Source: Diphasiastrum complanatum
Taxonomy: Eukaryota; Streptophyta; Lycopodiopsida; Lycopodiales; Lycopodiaceae
Length of the DNA stretch: 64,000 nt
Assembly (NCBI GenBank): GCA_029204225.1
Contig: CM055102.1
Span: 1,235,863-1,299,862, forward strand
Direction: 5' to 3'
The translations under genes were made by a program, and so were the position numbers. Below the pieces are notes generated by a model, which did not search any database, was not told the DNA's origin, and was given only the letters and a program-made list of their open reading frames with translations. Shown one piece after another: positions 20,869 to 32,491 of this stretch. Every line of letters starts with the position of its first letter. Within the stretch, counting starts at the first letter, position 1.

Positions 20869-22641
20869 TCAGTTTGAAGCTCCCGCACCTTTGTGGAGGC
20901 CTCCGTCAGTGCCTTGGAGAGGCTTTGAATATATTTGTTTTGGCCCTCCTCCTTCTACTGCAACTTGGCAATCTCCTGGTGCACTGCTCGTTCGTGTTGC
21001 TGAGTCAGAATCAGTTCTTGCTGTCTTGGTGAGGTTTGCTTGCAGCTGTGTATTACTTGTTGCCAACTGTAGTACCCAACTTTCCAGAATAGCTTTGGTT
21101 GCTACCGCATCCAGGATGTATTTTTCTAAGGTTTGGTACGCCGTCATTAGATCCGTGGGAGCGGCTGGTACACTGGCACTAGCAGAGGCTTGTGTTGTAT
21201 CGGCCCCGACGACTTGTGGAATTCCGTCGTCATTGTCTTCGATCAAGTTTTCATTTATCATGATGCCATTTGGGGCAGTAGGGTCAGTCCGATTTGGTGA
21301 TGCTACAAAAACTGTTTGCACAAATGTGTCATTTAGTAGCAGTTGGCTGCCCTCGGCAACCTTTGGCGAAGTAGGTGGGATGTGAGAAACAACTGTGGAA
21401 ATAGGGGCGATGACGGTTTCTCCACATGGGAGGAATAGTGGGGAACTGAAGGGTAGTGTGGAGTATGGAAGAAGGTGAGGATGGAGCAGAAAGTGTCTAG
21501 CGTGGGGGTGAAAAATTGATAACTTGCATCCATGCCAGAGTGTCGTGGGACAGTTGTGAATCAGAAGGGTTGAATGTGAGAGGAGCAACGGTGGTGGCAG
21601 GAGTAATGGAGGATGCGATGGTGATGGATGGAGCAGCGGACACTGGAAGAGAAGTAGGAGTGGTATCAACAGAAGAAACAGGGATGGAGACAGAAACAGA
21701 TGTGGATGAAATAGGAAGAGAGGTAACGACAACAGTAATTGGAGTGGGGGGTTGCACAGAGGAAGAAGTGGCAGTGGTCGATGGAGTAGTTAGTGCGGCA
21801 GTGGAGACACGTCGTCGGGTAACAGGTGGAGATGTGGATGTAGAGGCAGCGCCACGCATTCGTTTTCTGGCCATTGTGTTAATGACTGCAGGTTGGGATG
21901 AGGTAGATGCTTGAGATGGTGGGTAAAGGTTAGTATGTGGCACAAGGGTAGACAAGAGGGATGAGCATTGGAAACCGCACACTTTCGCCTCGAGAAGTGC
22001 ACAGACAAAGTTACAATTTGCTCACGGTTGTTGGGTTTGATGTCTCGAATAAGGAAGCTATGCCAGTCGTATGGCACAACGGAGGGGTTAGGAAATTCCA
22101 GAAAGGATTCCATTATCTGACTCAGCAGCATAGACTGGATTCTGTCCTTGCAAAATGTTGAAATAACTAGAAAGTTATTCAACAGATGCGCAGCTGTCTG
22201 AATGACGGGTTTCGTGATTGTTTCTATCAGGTAATCATTGTTAGTCTGGATGGACATTTCTTGTGTGGTTTGGGTGACGAATGATTTGATCAAAGCTTTG
22301 GCGTGGCGATGGGAGATGGGTTGACGATCACCAGACATAATGCCAACGGTGATCATCGAGTCGGCATTAATCCTGACCTTGTACGTGGTACCTTGGTATA
22401 GGAAGTAAAAACGAGCCTTGTCCTTGTCCCAAGTGGCGTAAGTGTGAAGGGCGAGGCTCATGTTAATCTCAGAATGGAAGAGCGCCGAGTAAAAACCCAT
22501 TGCTTCAAGGAGGGGCCCAGCTGTCTACAGCCATGGTTGGATCAAAGTGTCAGAGGGTAGAGGCCAAATCTGCGTGGCCTCGGAGATGTCACGTTGGATC
22601 ACCTGTTTGGCGCCAGAGTCTTCAGAGGATGAGGAGGCCAT
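20869..22641 (-). pseudogene. ORF-X of gypsy G1 (unknown post-pol protein)
   Basis: Not a family I recognise. It starts at ATG 22641 (MASSSSEDSGAK), which aligns with the start in G2 (47717). Region 1 is compact and conserved: RDI..., LLEAMGFYSALFHSEINM, TWDKDKARFYF, YKVRI, LLNNFL, PYDWHSF. Region 2 (about 22000-21500) is rich in Pro, Ser and Thr. Region 3 (about 21130-20900) looks helical and coiled-coil-like (YQTLEKYILDAVATKAILE). There is an in-frame TAG between the start and LLEAMGFY, plus two frame changes (near 21980 and 21600). It lies between pol and the 3' LTR on the same strand, where Athila-type elements have an env-like ORF; I see no signal peptide or membrane segment. Part of a 2-copy comparison only. 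Confidence 0.7.
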
Positions 22642-22989
22642 GTTAGCAATGATGATTAGTGGTCGAAAAAGTCGGAAAAGTAGAAAAACGGTGGAAAATG
22701 GAAGGAAATAGTAGAAAATTGAGAATAATGAATGTTGGATGACAATGATTGTAGTTCAGAGCGTAGATCGGTGTTTGATATGAGTAGATGATAGCTAGTA
22801 GGAAGTTTGGTTGAAAACAAAAAACTTGGTATTTTCAGTGGAGATTTCGGCAGAGCTTCGCTAGCAAAGGTGACAAATAATTTGAATTCAGCCCTTATAT
22901 AGTGGAATTTAGAGTGCGTATTAGCTGAAATTCACTTTTCCTTGTTCAGTTCCACCCAAATTTTGGCAGGCACCTTCTTCACAAAATTC

Positions 22990-23300
22990 TAAGACATCAG
23001 AAAAGTCTGTGAGAGTCTAGAAGGTGATTTGGCTGCTATGCGAAGGTTTTGCGAGGGTTCAGGCTGTCTGTGAGGGTTCAACTCTCGCAGGAAGTAATCT
23101 CTCGCACAACTTGTTCCTGTGATTGGATTTTCAAGATCAAACCATGTAGGCAGGCTAATTTCACTATTCTGATTCCATTTAGACACCTTGCGAGAGATGG
23201 TAAGTTGATCTTGATGCTTTGCGAGGGTTCTGAAAATTTTGCTTCTGGGAACTCTCGCATACACTAAAAAATAATGATTCCTCCATCAGGAACTCTCGCA
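22990..23300. repeat. Cluster of TGCGAGRGTTC motifs, both orientations (G1)
   Basis: Short motif copies at 23039, 23051, 23070, 23190 and 23221 (forward, GYGARGGTTC or GCGAGAGA) and at 23080, 23099, 23250 and 23291 (reverse, AACTCTCGCA or shortened). Nine copies fall in about 270 bp between the integrase end and ORF-X. A variant motif clusters at the equivalent place in G2. The neighbouring stretch 23301-23735 holds no gene and no further motif that I can see; 22642-22989 likewise. Confidence 0.75.
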
Positions 23301-23737
23301 GAGATCTTCATGGATGCATCTAGGTCAGATCTGGTGATTGTCCATTTTTCAAGAGCTATCTCCTAGGGGATCTCAAAAAGCCATGAAAAAGTGCTCCTTC
23401 AGAGTGTTTTTTTGACAAGATCTTGAGATTTTCTAATTTTTAACTTTTGTAAACTGGTAATCAGCTTCATCCAGGATTGATTTGACTGTTGGTAGTGCTC
23501 TGGAAGTTCTGATGGATTCTTGGTAGTAGATCCCTTAGTCAATCTGATGATTTGTTTCCTTTTTGACCCTATTAGGATCTGGATCCTCCTTGGATTTTGA
23601 TGGATTTTCCCGATCCTGCCAGATCTGGCTGAATCTTGATGGATTTAGCTTGATTTGGCTTGATCTCCTTAGATCTAGCGGTAATGGCTGAGCAGATTTG
23701 CTTTTTGTAATGTGCCACCCCTAATCTAGATCTGTCT

Positions 23738-25074
23738 TACTGTGGTGGCCAGTACTTGTGCAACCAGCTACCATTGATGGGTGTGTCGAAGGGCGTCCCA
23801 TCAAGCTGTTCTAAGTCAACGGCCCCATGATTAAGAATTTCCTTGATCCTATAAGGACCTTCGCCCGTGAATTTTAACTTCCCCTTGATCGCCTTGGTTT
23901 TATACATCAGAACCAGATCTCCTGAACGAAGATCCTTCTTTTGTAATCTGCGATCATGTCAAGCCTTGCGTCTTTCCTTTTCAATTGCCAGTGCATGCAC
24001 AACTAGTAAGCATGTTTCAAAGAGTTTATGCAGAGCTTCGTGGCGTAGCTGTAGAGATTTGGACTCATTAAGACGTTGCGTTTTGGCAATCCTTAATGAA
24101 GGAACTAAAAACTCTACTGGCATCACAGCATCCTGACCATATACCAATTGGAAGGGTGTTTGATCAGTGCTCTCTTTATATGCTGTCATGAATGCCCACA
24201 ATGCAGCATACAACTTGTGTTCCCAATCTGATCTGCTAGCTTCAACTGTTTTTGTGAGTACACTACAAAGGATCTTATTGGATGATTCTGCTTGCCCATT
24301 ACCACGAGGATAATAAGACGTACTGGTTCTGTGGATCACGAAGAATTCCTCCAACAGGACCTTGATGGTCTCGTTGATGAAATGGCTTCCGCGATCACTA
24401 ACTAGTTCCACCGGACACCCGAAGCGCACAATGATATTTTCATAAAGGAACTTAGTAGTGGTCCTAGCATCAGCTACTCGTACTGCCTTGGCTTCGACCC
24501 ATTTGGTGAGGTAGTCTATAGCTACGATTATGTATCGAGTCTGGGAACTCCTTGCTGCAGGGTGAATTGGACCAATATAATCCAATCCCCATTTTTTGAA
24601 TGGTGCTTGGGCTAAGACTGGGTGCAGTAGATCATAGTTCAATCTCGTTGCTCTTCTTGCCCTTTGGCACACATCGCACTTTTTCAAGTATTCCTCTGTG
24701 TCTTTATGAATCGTTGGCCACCAACATCTTGCGAACTGTAATGTCAGATGCAAAATGACCTCCACCCATGCCTTCATGGAAAGCAAAATGATCTGGGTGG
24801 TCTCATGAGGAAGAATACATCATCGAAGAATTCCTTCTGGACCTCTTCGATACAACTGGCCGGCAATCAACTGATAAGGTCTAGCTTTTAAGATCAATTT
24901 CCGCTGTTCTGCCTTTGGTAGTGATTTGTCTGGTTGGCCCCGCATTAGATATTCAACAATGTCGGCAGCCCATTCTAGTATTGTATTCACGTAAAATAAG
25001 GCAGCATCTGCCAGCTCATCGTCGGGTTGGGTTGCAATCTCCTTTTCCTTGATTCGTGACACATGATCTGCCAT
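23738..25074 (-). pseudogene. Gypsy G1 integrase
   Basis: Begins with the RNase H tail and linker (ADHVSRIKEK, WAADIVEYLMRGQPD, LYRRGPEGILRRC), then a frame break near 24790-24820 that damages the two zinc-finger histidines. Next is a long open part with CDVCQRAR and the catalytic triad: D of WGLDYIGP, D of LVSDRGSHF, E of GQAESSNK, all kept. After a TGA at about 23959 (Trp in the family) the frame continues as KKDLRSGDLVLMYK...FTGEGPYRIKEIL, the GPY/F module, to about 23738. So the catalytic core is intact but the protein is broken at both ends. Confidence 0.85.
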
Positions 25075-25233
25075 GTAGTATTGTTTTCCCTTGCGAACTA
25101 CTATTCAAAAATCAAATTCCAACAACAACAGGAGCCATATGGTGATTCTCCTGGTGTTGCAAGTTTTATTAACGAGATATAGCAAGGGTTGATGGTCCAT
25201 ATAAAAAGCAAAATGTGTGGCCATCAAATAGTG

Positions 25234-26334
25234 TCAAAACTTGTTAACCGCATAGATCATTGCCAGTGCTTCTCGCTTTGTGGTTGAATAATTCATTTCG
25301 GTATCACTGAGCTGTCGGCTTGCAAATCGGATTGAAAAATCCTTTTTGTGTTCACCTGGTTGGGTTAAGACTGCTCCAACTGTATACTTTGATGCATCCG
25401 TATGCACGTAAGATTGGTGCTGATACCGATGCATTCTTAATCCTCTAGAAAGCCTTTAGAACTTCCTCATTCCAATGTGGATCCATTGTGAGCTTGTAAA
25501 TTGGTCTGGCTAACTCTGCAAAATCAACAATGAAGATCCTATAATAGTTAGCATGACCCATGAAAATGTAGACCTCGCGGATCGTCCCCGGTGGTGGTAG
25601 ATCAATAATGATCCTGATCTTTGATAGATCTGTGGTGATCCCGTGTCTTGACATTATATGGCCAAGAATCAAGCCATGTGTCATCCAGAATTGACATTTT
25701 TCTAGATTCAGGGAGATCTGGTATTCGCGACATTTTTGTAGTGCCTTCTCCAAATTGGATAAGTGTTCTGAATTTGGTCCATGCACACACAGATCGTCCA
25801 AGAAAATTTCTAGAAATCTTTGCAAATAATCTTTGAATGCCATCTGCATGACTCATTGGAAAGTGCTTGGGGCATTGCAAAGTCCGAATGGCATCACTTT
25901 ATAGGCATAAGTTCCCCATTCCGTGGCAAATGTTGTCTTGTGCTGGTCATGGGGGGCTATTTTCACCTGGTTGTAGCCGCTGAAGCCGTCCTAATAGATT
26001 GTAGGCTTCATCACTAGCTACTCTATCAAGGACACTTTTCATAAATGGTAAAGGAAAATGGTCCTTCTTGGTGACTGCATTAAGCGCCTTCAGATTCACA
26101 TAGATATGCATTTTGCCATTCTTCTTGGGTACTATAACTATCGACGATACTCATTCCGTGTGCTCGATTTTGTAAATGAAATCTGCATCCATAAGTTTCT
26201 ACAACTCTTGCTTGATCAGTTCTATATAATTCGGGTTGCAGCAGTTGTAACGGCTTACCTTGGGGACTGCTCCATCCACCAAAGATATGGTGTGTTGGAC
26301 TACTGTTGGCGGAATGCCCTTTAGATCACTATAG
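25234..26334 (-). pseudogene. Gypsy G1 reverse transcriptase core and RNase H
   Basis: From 26334: DFIYKIEHTE, VIVPKKNGKMHIYVNLKALN, DGFSGYNQVKIAP, KVMPFGLCNAPSTFQ, the catalytic LEIFLDDLCVHG, then FMGHANYYRIFIVDFAELARP and RNase H (HTDASKYTVGAVLTQPGEHKK, IRFASRQLSDTEMNYSTTKREALAM). Interrupted by stops, for example after NAPSTFQ and before the RNase H. The stop positions are mostly one change from a sense codon. The LDDL catalytic box (rather than FxDDF as in F) separates G1 and G2 from F. Confidence 0.87.
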
Positions 26335-27016
26335 TGTTAAAAATTCACAATTCTAGCTTGACTAGTTTTGGTCATATGACTTGTAAATAGTTAGATGGTC
26401 ATGATGTGGCTTGTCACACGTGCCAAATAGCATAGGATTCCATTCATAAGGATGTTCTCAAGTAGACCTAAGTGTTAGAACCTTTGGAATGAGTCCAAAT
26501 TATGCTTAGATACAAGGGAGAAAAAATAGGAGCTATTTTTGGTAATTTTTGCATTGTTGAGGGATCTCCAAGATTCCAATCCTAACTTGGTAGGGATGAA
26601 AGATCCACCAAAGTTAGCATTAGGGATAGGTTTAGGGCTACTCATACCTGCCCAAAACCGTGATGGATCATGTATATATAGGTGATGATATCTCACCAAA
26701 ATCAATCAAGCAATTTCATGATTTTTCTCTCATAATGGTGCAATTGCTCTCTATGTTCATAATTGTTTGAGTACTTGTGATTACTAATGATTATAGGATT
26801 GAATGTAGGTCTGGTGTACAGTACTCAGACTGTGGGAGGCCGTACTTTCACACGTGTGAAGCCTTCTTCAAGGATTTGGGCCATTTAGTGAGGTTCAAGC
26901 ATAGATTTTTGATGGATTTTGATGGTTCAACTTGTGCTAATCTTATGAAATCATAATCTATTGTTTCCCTCATCATTTCAAGTGTTTTAGGATCCTTATT
27001 TGCTGTAATTTTTACA
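26335..27016 (+). repeat. 5' LTR of copia C
   Basis: Starts TGTTAAAAATTCACAATT and ends TGTAATTTTTACA. It has a clear TATA box and, near its end (about 26850), the 14-bp palindrome TTCACACGTGTGAA. Confidence 0.97.
26672..26681 (+). promoter_or_regulatory. TATA box of the copia C LTR
   Basis: GTATATATAGG about 340 bp into the 682-bp LTR, the expected place for the U3/R boundary of a plant copia LTR. The same box is in all LTR copies of A and C. Confidence 0.75.
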
Positions 27017-27029
27017 TGGTATCAGAGCC
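27017..27029 (+). promoter_or_regulatory. Primer-binding site of copia C and leader
   Basis: TGGTATCAGAGCC immediately after the LTR, matching initiator Met tRNA. The 800-bp leader 27030-27827 contains no gene that I can see. Confidence 0.95.
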
Positions 27030-27827
27030 TAAAGGCTGAAATGAGCTAAATCCTTGGTTTGCATTCAATTTGATCACAATTTTTGATCTAAATCTTGTGT
27101 AGATTGGATCTTAGCATCTAGTATTGATTCTAGAACTCAAAGTGAGTCAAATACATTGGAGATTGGTGTTGTGTGACTTAATTTGCAGGTGTTTAGGTGT
27201 CTAAAACCAGAGGCAAAGTTGAATTCAATTCACATTACCAAGATAGCAAGTTTTGCTTGCTCCAAGCATTGATTTCTAAGCGAGTTTTGGAGGTGATTTC
27301 ATAGAGAAGGCTTTCTAGCATTCAAGGAGAGGGAAGATCAGAGTTTTGGGGACTCTTCAAGGCTGTTCTAAGGTGTAGTAGGCACCTCCTAAAGTGATTT
27401 AGGTTCAGTCCAACCATTGCTTGACTTATGCACCAAATTAGATCAATTTTTCATCAATTTTGATCATTTTTTGCTTGTGATTGGATAGTAGATTGTGTTG
27501 CATCCTCATTAAGTTCCATTTAGCTCCTTCACAAGTGATTTTGGAAGTATATTAGGTTGCTGAAATTCACTCTTGATCAGATCATTTGGAAGCTTTAATG
27601 TTCTTTATAGAAAGAGGGGCAATTCTACTAGTATTGTCTACTTCAATCAAGCAAGTGCATTGTTTCTAGTATTCTATGATTTGATTTTGTTAGAGATCAT
27701 TCTTAGATCTTTATAGGAAGTATATTACTGATCTTTTCAGGTCCCTAAGAAGTGGGATAAGATAGACCTTCAATCAAATCAATAGAGGTAACCTTCATTT
27801 GTGTCAAGTCCTTGATAAGGAGACTAG

Positions 27828-30800
27828 ATGGCATCTATAAATGCATATCTTTTGGATACTAATGAAAGGCTCAACAAAACTAACTATTCCATATGGAAAG
27901 TTAGAATGGAATCTATCATGATCATGCAAGATCTGATGGAAATTGTAAATGTTAAGGAGGGTGAACCTATTCATCCTCAAGAAAAAGCCAAATACATCAA
28001 GAGGTGCAATGTTGCACTACATTGCATAAAAATGAATGTTGCAAATGAACTCTTAAGAGAGGTAGGAGATTGCACTTCATCTCAAGATGCTTGGGAGACT
28101 TTGCAAAAGGTCTATGAATCCAAGAACCAAACTAGAATGTTAGCTTTGAAGAATCAAATCTATAGAAGCTATCAAAAGAAAGGAGAGAGTGCACATACTT
28201 TTGTCCTAAGAGTAAAAGAATTGAACAAAGAGCTAGCCTTTATAGGTGAACCTATCAAGGATGAAGAGCTTGTTCAACTCATATTGAATGGACTAAGCTT
28301 TGAATTTGACAATTTGGTTCAGGGATATGCAATTATGGGTAAGCTACCCATACTTGAAGAACTCCAAGGCACACTCATGGCCGAGGAATCAAGAAGGAGC
28401 CAAATGCAAGAGAGGATGGATAGGCTTTCCATCCAAGGTGGAGATGACCAAGCTCTCTTCACCAAAGGCAAAGGCAAGTCCAAAGGCAAAGTATCAACAT
28501 TCAAGAAGTCTACAAAGCTTGAGGATCAAGAAGGACCCCCAAAGGCATCTCCATCAACCACCAAAGTCAAGAAGGACAAATCAAAGGTGAAGTGCTACTA
28601 TTGTAGCAAGATGGGGCATTATGCCTCGGAATGCTTCAAGAGGAAGCAAGATCAAAGCCAAGCCAACATGAGAAAAGAGGAGGAGGAGGAGAGTTCACAT
28701 GAAGACTCTCTCATGATGTCCATATTTTCTTCAACAAGCTTCAAAGGAGAAGATCCTTGGTGGATTGACTCGGGTGCTAGTTCACACATGACTAGTAAAA
28801 GGGAGTTTTTCTCTTCTCTCTTATCTTATGATGGACCTATAAAGTCTATCTATACAGCAAATGATGAAGCTTGTAAGATTGAAGGAGTTGGTAGCATTCC
28901 CCTTTGCTTAGGATCTTCCAAAAAGATCAACATAGAAGGTGTTTTGTACATTCCTACAATAACAAAGAATCTACTAAGTGTTGGCCAAATGGTAGACAAT
29001 GGTTTCAATGTTGACTTTGCTTCAAATGAATGTTTCATCAAGAAGAAGGGTAAGATAGTGGCTAAGGGCACTAGACTTGGCAAACTTTATAAGCTGGATG
29101 CATTTGTGGATACTAATGTTGTCATGTTGGCCGAGAAGAGCAAGATATCTACCTTTACTTTATGGCACAAAAGACTTGGACATGTCAACTCGGGTTCCAT
29201 GGAGGCTACGATCAAGGAGGAGTATGCTTTAGGCCTACCAAGGTCTATTGGGAAGGAAGACAAGGTTTGTGAAGCTTGTGCCTTATCCAAGGCACATAAG
29301 AAGGTGTTTCCTAACTCCATCACAAAGTCATCTCATCCTCTTGAACTCATACACTCGGATGTGCACATTGCTAGCACCAAATCTAATGGAGGTTCATCCA
29401 TGTTTTTAACCTTCATTGATGACTACTCAAGATATTGTTGGGTGTTATTACTTTCCTTCAAGTCTCAAGTATTTGATACTTTTGTAAAGTTCAAGTTGTT
29501 TGTGGAAAAGCATCATAATCATAGCATCAAGATCCTTAGAAGTGACAATGGTGGAGAATTCATCTCCAATGAGTTCAAGGCCTTTTGTGAGGAGGAAGGG
29601 ATCAAGAAAGAGACTTTTTGTCCTTACACTCCTCAACAAAATGGAGTTGCTGAAAGAAGGAATAGAACATTATGTGAATGTTCTAAGGCTTTAAGATTAG
29701 ATGCTTGTTTGCCCAAATCCTTTTGGGGTGAGTCTCTTGTATGTGCAAACTACTTGATGAATAGGGTGTCTTGCAAAGCAATTGAAGGCAAAACTCCATA
29801 TGAGATGTTGTATGGAAAGAAACCCAATCTTAATCACTTGAAAGTTTTTGGGTGTATATGTTATGTGCATGTGCCATTGGAAACAAGAACCAAGGAGGAT
29901 CCATCTTCCACAAGAGGGATCATGCTTGGATATGCAAGCTCAAGCAAGGGCTACAAAGTCTATCTCCCATCCTTGAACAAATTTGTTGTTTCAAGGGATG
30001 TCATCTTTGATGAACATCATATGAATATGCTTGAAGAAGGCTCAAGTGCTCCAACAATCAAGAAGAAGATGGCCGAGGAGCAAGATCTTGGTTTTGAGGA
30101 GGAGCTCATGGAGGAGCAAGCACCAAACCCACCTATCACACCAAGGAGATCTTCAAGGGCAAAAGTGGAGCCATCAAGGCTCACATATCAAGGCAAAGGA
30201 CAACAAGTTGAGGGTACATCATCCACTTCTTATGCTTTATCTAGTTTTGAAGAACCGTCTAATGTTGAAGATGCATTGAACTCCAAAGAATGGTATAAAG
30301 CTATGTTGGATGAGTATGATGCCTTGATTGAGAATGAAACTTGGTTGCTTGTTGAGAGACCTCAAAGGAATGTAATAGGATGCAAGTGGGTCTTCAAGCT
30401 TAAGTTGAATGCAAATGGGAGTGTTAACAAACATAAAGCAAGATTAGTTGCAAAAGGTTATGCTCAAGAGAGAGGGATAGACTATGAGGAAACTTTTGCA
30501 CCCGTGGCCAAGATGGTCACAATAAGACTAATCATTGCACTTGCATCACATTTTGGATGGATTCTATGTCAAATGGATGTCTCTAATGCTTTCTTGAATG
30601 GTTTTTTGGAAGAGGATATCTATATGGAGCAGCCACAAGGGTTTATCAAGCATGGAATGGAGAACAAAGTATGCCATCTCCAAAGAAGCATCTATGGCTT
30701 GAAGCAAGCCTCGAGATCTTGGAATTCAAGACTACATTTCTATCTTATTTCACTTTCTTTTGTTCAAAGTGAATATGATCCCACTCTTTACATTAAGTTT

Positions 30801-31795
30801 GATGATGTTGGTATTGTACTTTTATCATTTATGTAGATGACATCATCATTAGTGGAAATAGTGTTGATGGTATTGAAAAAATCAAGATAGATCTATACTT
30901 AGAGTTCAAGATGGTAGATCTAGGGTGTGTTCACTTCATCTTAGGAATAGAAGTACTTAGAGGGTCTGATTTTATCTTTATAAGTCAAGTAAACTATGCT
31001 CAAAGTCTTTTGAAGAAGTTTAAGATGGAAGTATGCAAAAGTGTTGACACACCAATGGAGCAAGATGTAAAAGTGCCAAATGAAGATGATGAAAGATCCT
31101 TCATGGACATCACTTTGTTTAGGCAACTTATAGGTTCCTTAATGTGGATCACTATAACTAGACCAGATCTTAGCTTTAGTGTATGTAGGTTGAGCCAATC
31201 CATGCAAAAGCCATTGAATATCCATTGGAAAAAGGCTAAGAGGATTCTAAGATACATCTCGGGTACATTGGATTTTGGGATTCTATATAGAGGAGATGTG
31301 ATTAACCTTCATGCATTTAGTGATTCAGATTTTGCAGGGGACAAGAGGGATAGGAAATCAACAAGTGCCTATTCAACTTTCATAGGAGAAGGTGTGGTTT
31401 CATGGCTTTCAAAAAAGCAAGAAACTATATCTCTATCTTCAACCGAGGCCGAGTACAAATCTTTGACAACCACTACAAAGGAGGTACTTTGGATCAAGAG
31501 ATTATTGGTGGAACTAAAGATCATGGATTCAGAGGAGGCACCAATCATCTAAAATGACAATATATCAGCCCAACACCTTGCATCTAACCCAATCTTCCAT
31601 GCAAGATCTAAGCACATTGAGATATGCCATCACTTTGTGAGAGAAATGGTGCAAGCCAAGGAGATTGCTTTGGAGCATGTTCCAAGCAATGAATGTGTAG
31701 CTGATCTACTTACTAAACCACTTCAAAAGACACCTTTTATGAAGTTCAGATCATCACTTGGAGTGATTAGTAAAGCAATGATTGAACCAAGCTAG
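27828..31795 (+). pseudogene. Copia C Gag-Pol polyprotein with frameshift and nonsense
   Basis: Same protein as copia A. The first 1002 codons (27828-30836) are open and include Gag, zinc knuckle CYYCSKMGHYASEC, protease DSGASSH, complete integrase and RT up to the residue before the catalytic box. One base is missing at about 30825 compared with A, so the YVDD box is read out of frame. A second lesion, TAA at 31550-31552 where A has TAC, truncates RNase H. Unlike A, it keeps the family-typical RT residues (KHKARLVAKG, TFAPVAKM, FLNGFLEED, SIYGLKQ). The last codons before the true end (TAG at 31793) match A. Confidence 0.95.
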
Positions 31796-31809
31796 ATAGT
31801 GAGGAGGAG

Positions 31810-32491
31810 TGTTAAAAATTCACAATTCTAGCTTGACTAGTTTTGGTCATATGACTTGTAAATAGTTAGATGGTCATGATGTGGCTTGTCACACGTGCCA
31901 AATAGCATAGGATTCCATTCATAAGGATGTTCTCAAGTAGACCTAAGTGTTAGAACCTTTGGAATGAGTCCAAATTATGCTTAGATACAAGGGAGAAAAA
32001 ATAGGAGCTATTTTTGGTAATTTTTGCATTGTTGAGGGATCTCCAAGATTCCAACCCTAACTTGGTAGGGATGAAAGATCCACCAAAATTAGCATTAGGG
32101 ATAGGTTTAGGGCTACTCATACCTGCCCAAAACCGTGATGGATCATGTATATATAGGTGATGATATCTCACCAAAATCAATCAAGCAATTTCATGATTTT
32201 TCTCTCATAATGGTGCAATTGCTCTCTATGTTCATAATTGTTTGAGTACTTGTGATTACTAATGATTATAGGATTGAATGTAGGTCTGGTGTACAGTACT
32301 CAGACTGTGGGAGGCCGTACTTTCACACGTGTGAAGCCTTTTTCAAGGATTTGGGCCATTTAGTGAGGTTCAAGCATAGATTTTTGATGGATTTTGATGG
32401 TTCAACTTGTGCTAATCTTATGAAATCATAATCTATTGTTTTCCTCATCATTTCAAGTGTTTTAGGATCCTTATTTGCTGTAATTTTTACA
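31810..32491 (+). repeat. 3' LTR of copia C, preceded by polypurine tract
   Basis: 682 bp, following the purine tract GTGAGGAGGAG (31799-31809), followed by the TATAG duplication, after which gypsy G1 coding sequence resumes. Confidence 0.97.

Larger units (their letters stand above)
26335..32491 (+). mobile_element. Ty1/copia retrotransposon C, full length, family of A
   Basis: 6157 bp, equal 682-bp LTRs, TATAG duplication at 26330-26334 and 32492-32496, inserted in the RT coding region of gypsy G1. LTRs differ at about 4 positions (0.6 percent), so it is young. Primer site and purine tract are intact. It is a near copy of A but in the opposite orientation. A frameshift and a nonsense codon disable its polyprotein. 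Confidence 0.97.

Noticed and set aside
20864-21385. A 173-codon plus-strand frame
   Set aside because: Antisense of the ORF-X coiled-coil region in G1; no counterpart in G2.
22990-23300. CRISPR-like repeat array
   Set aside because: Motif copies are about 10 bp, in both orientations and irregularly spaced, in a plant retrotransposon; there are no spacers or cas genes.
26475-26705. A 76-codon frame in A and C LTRs on several copies
   Set aside because: Reverse-sense frame in LTR sequence, conserved because the LTRs are recent copies.
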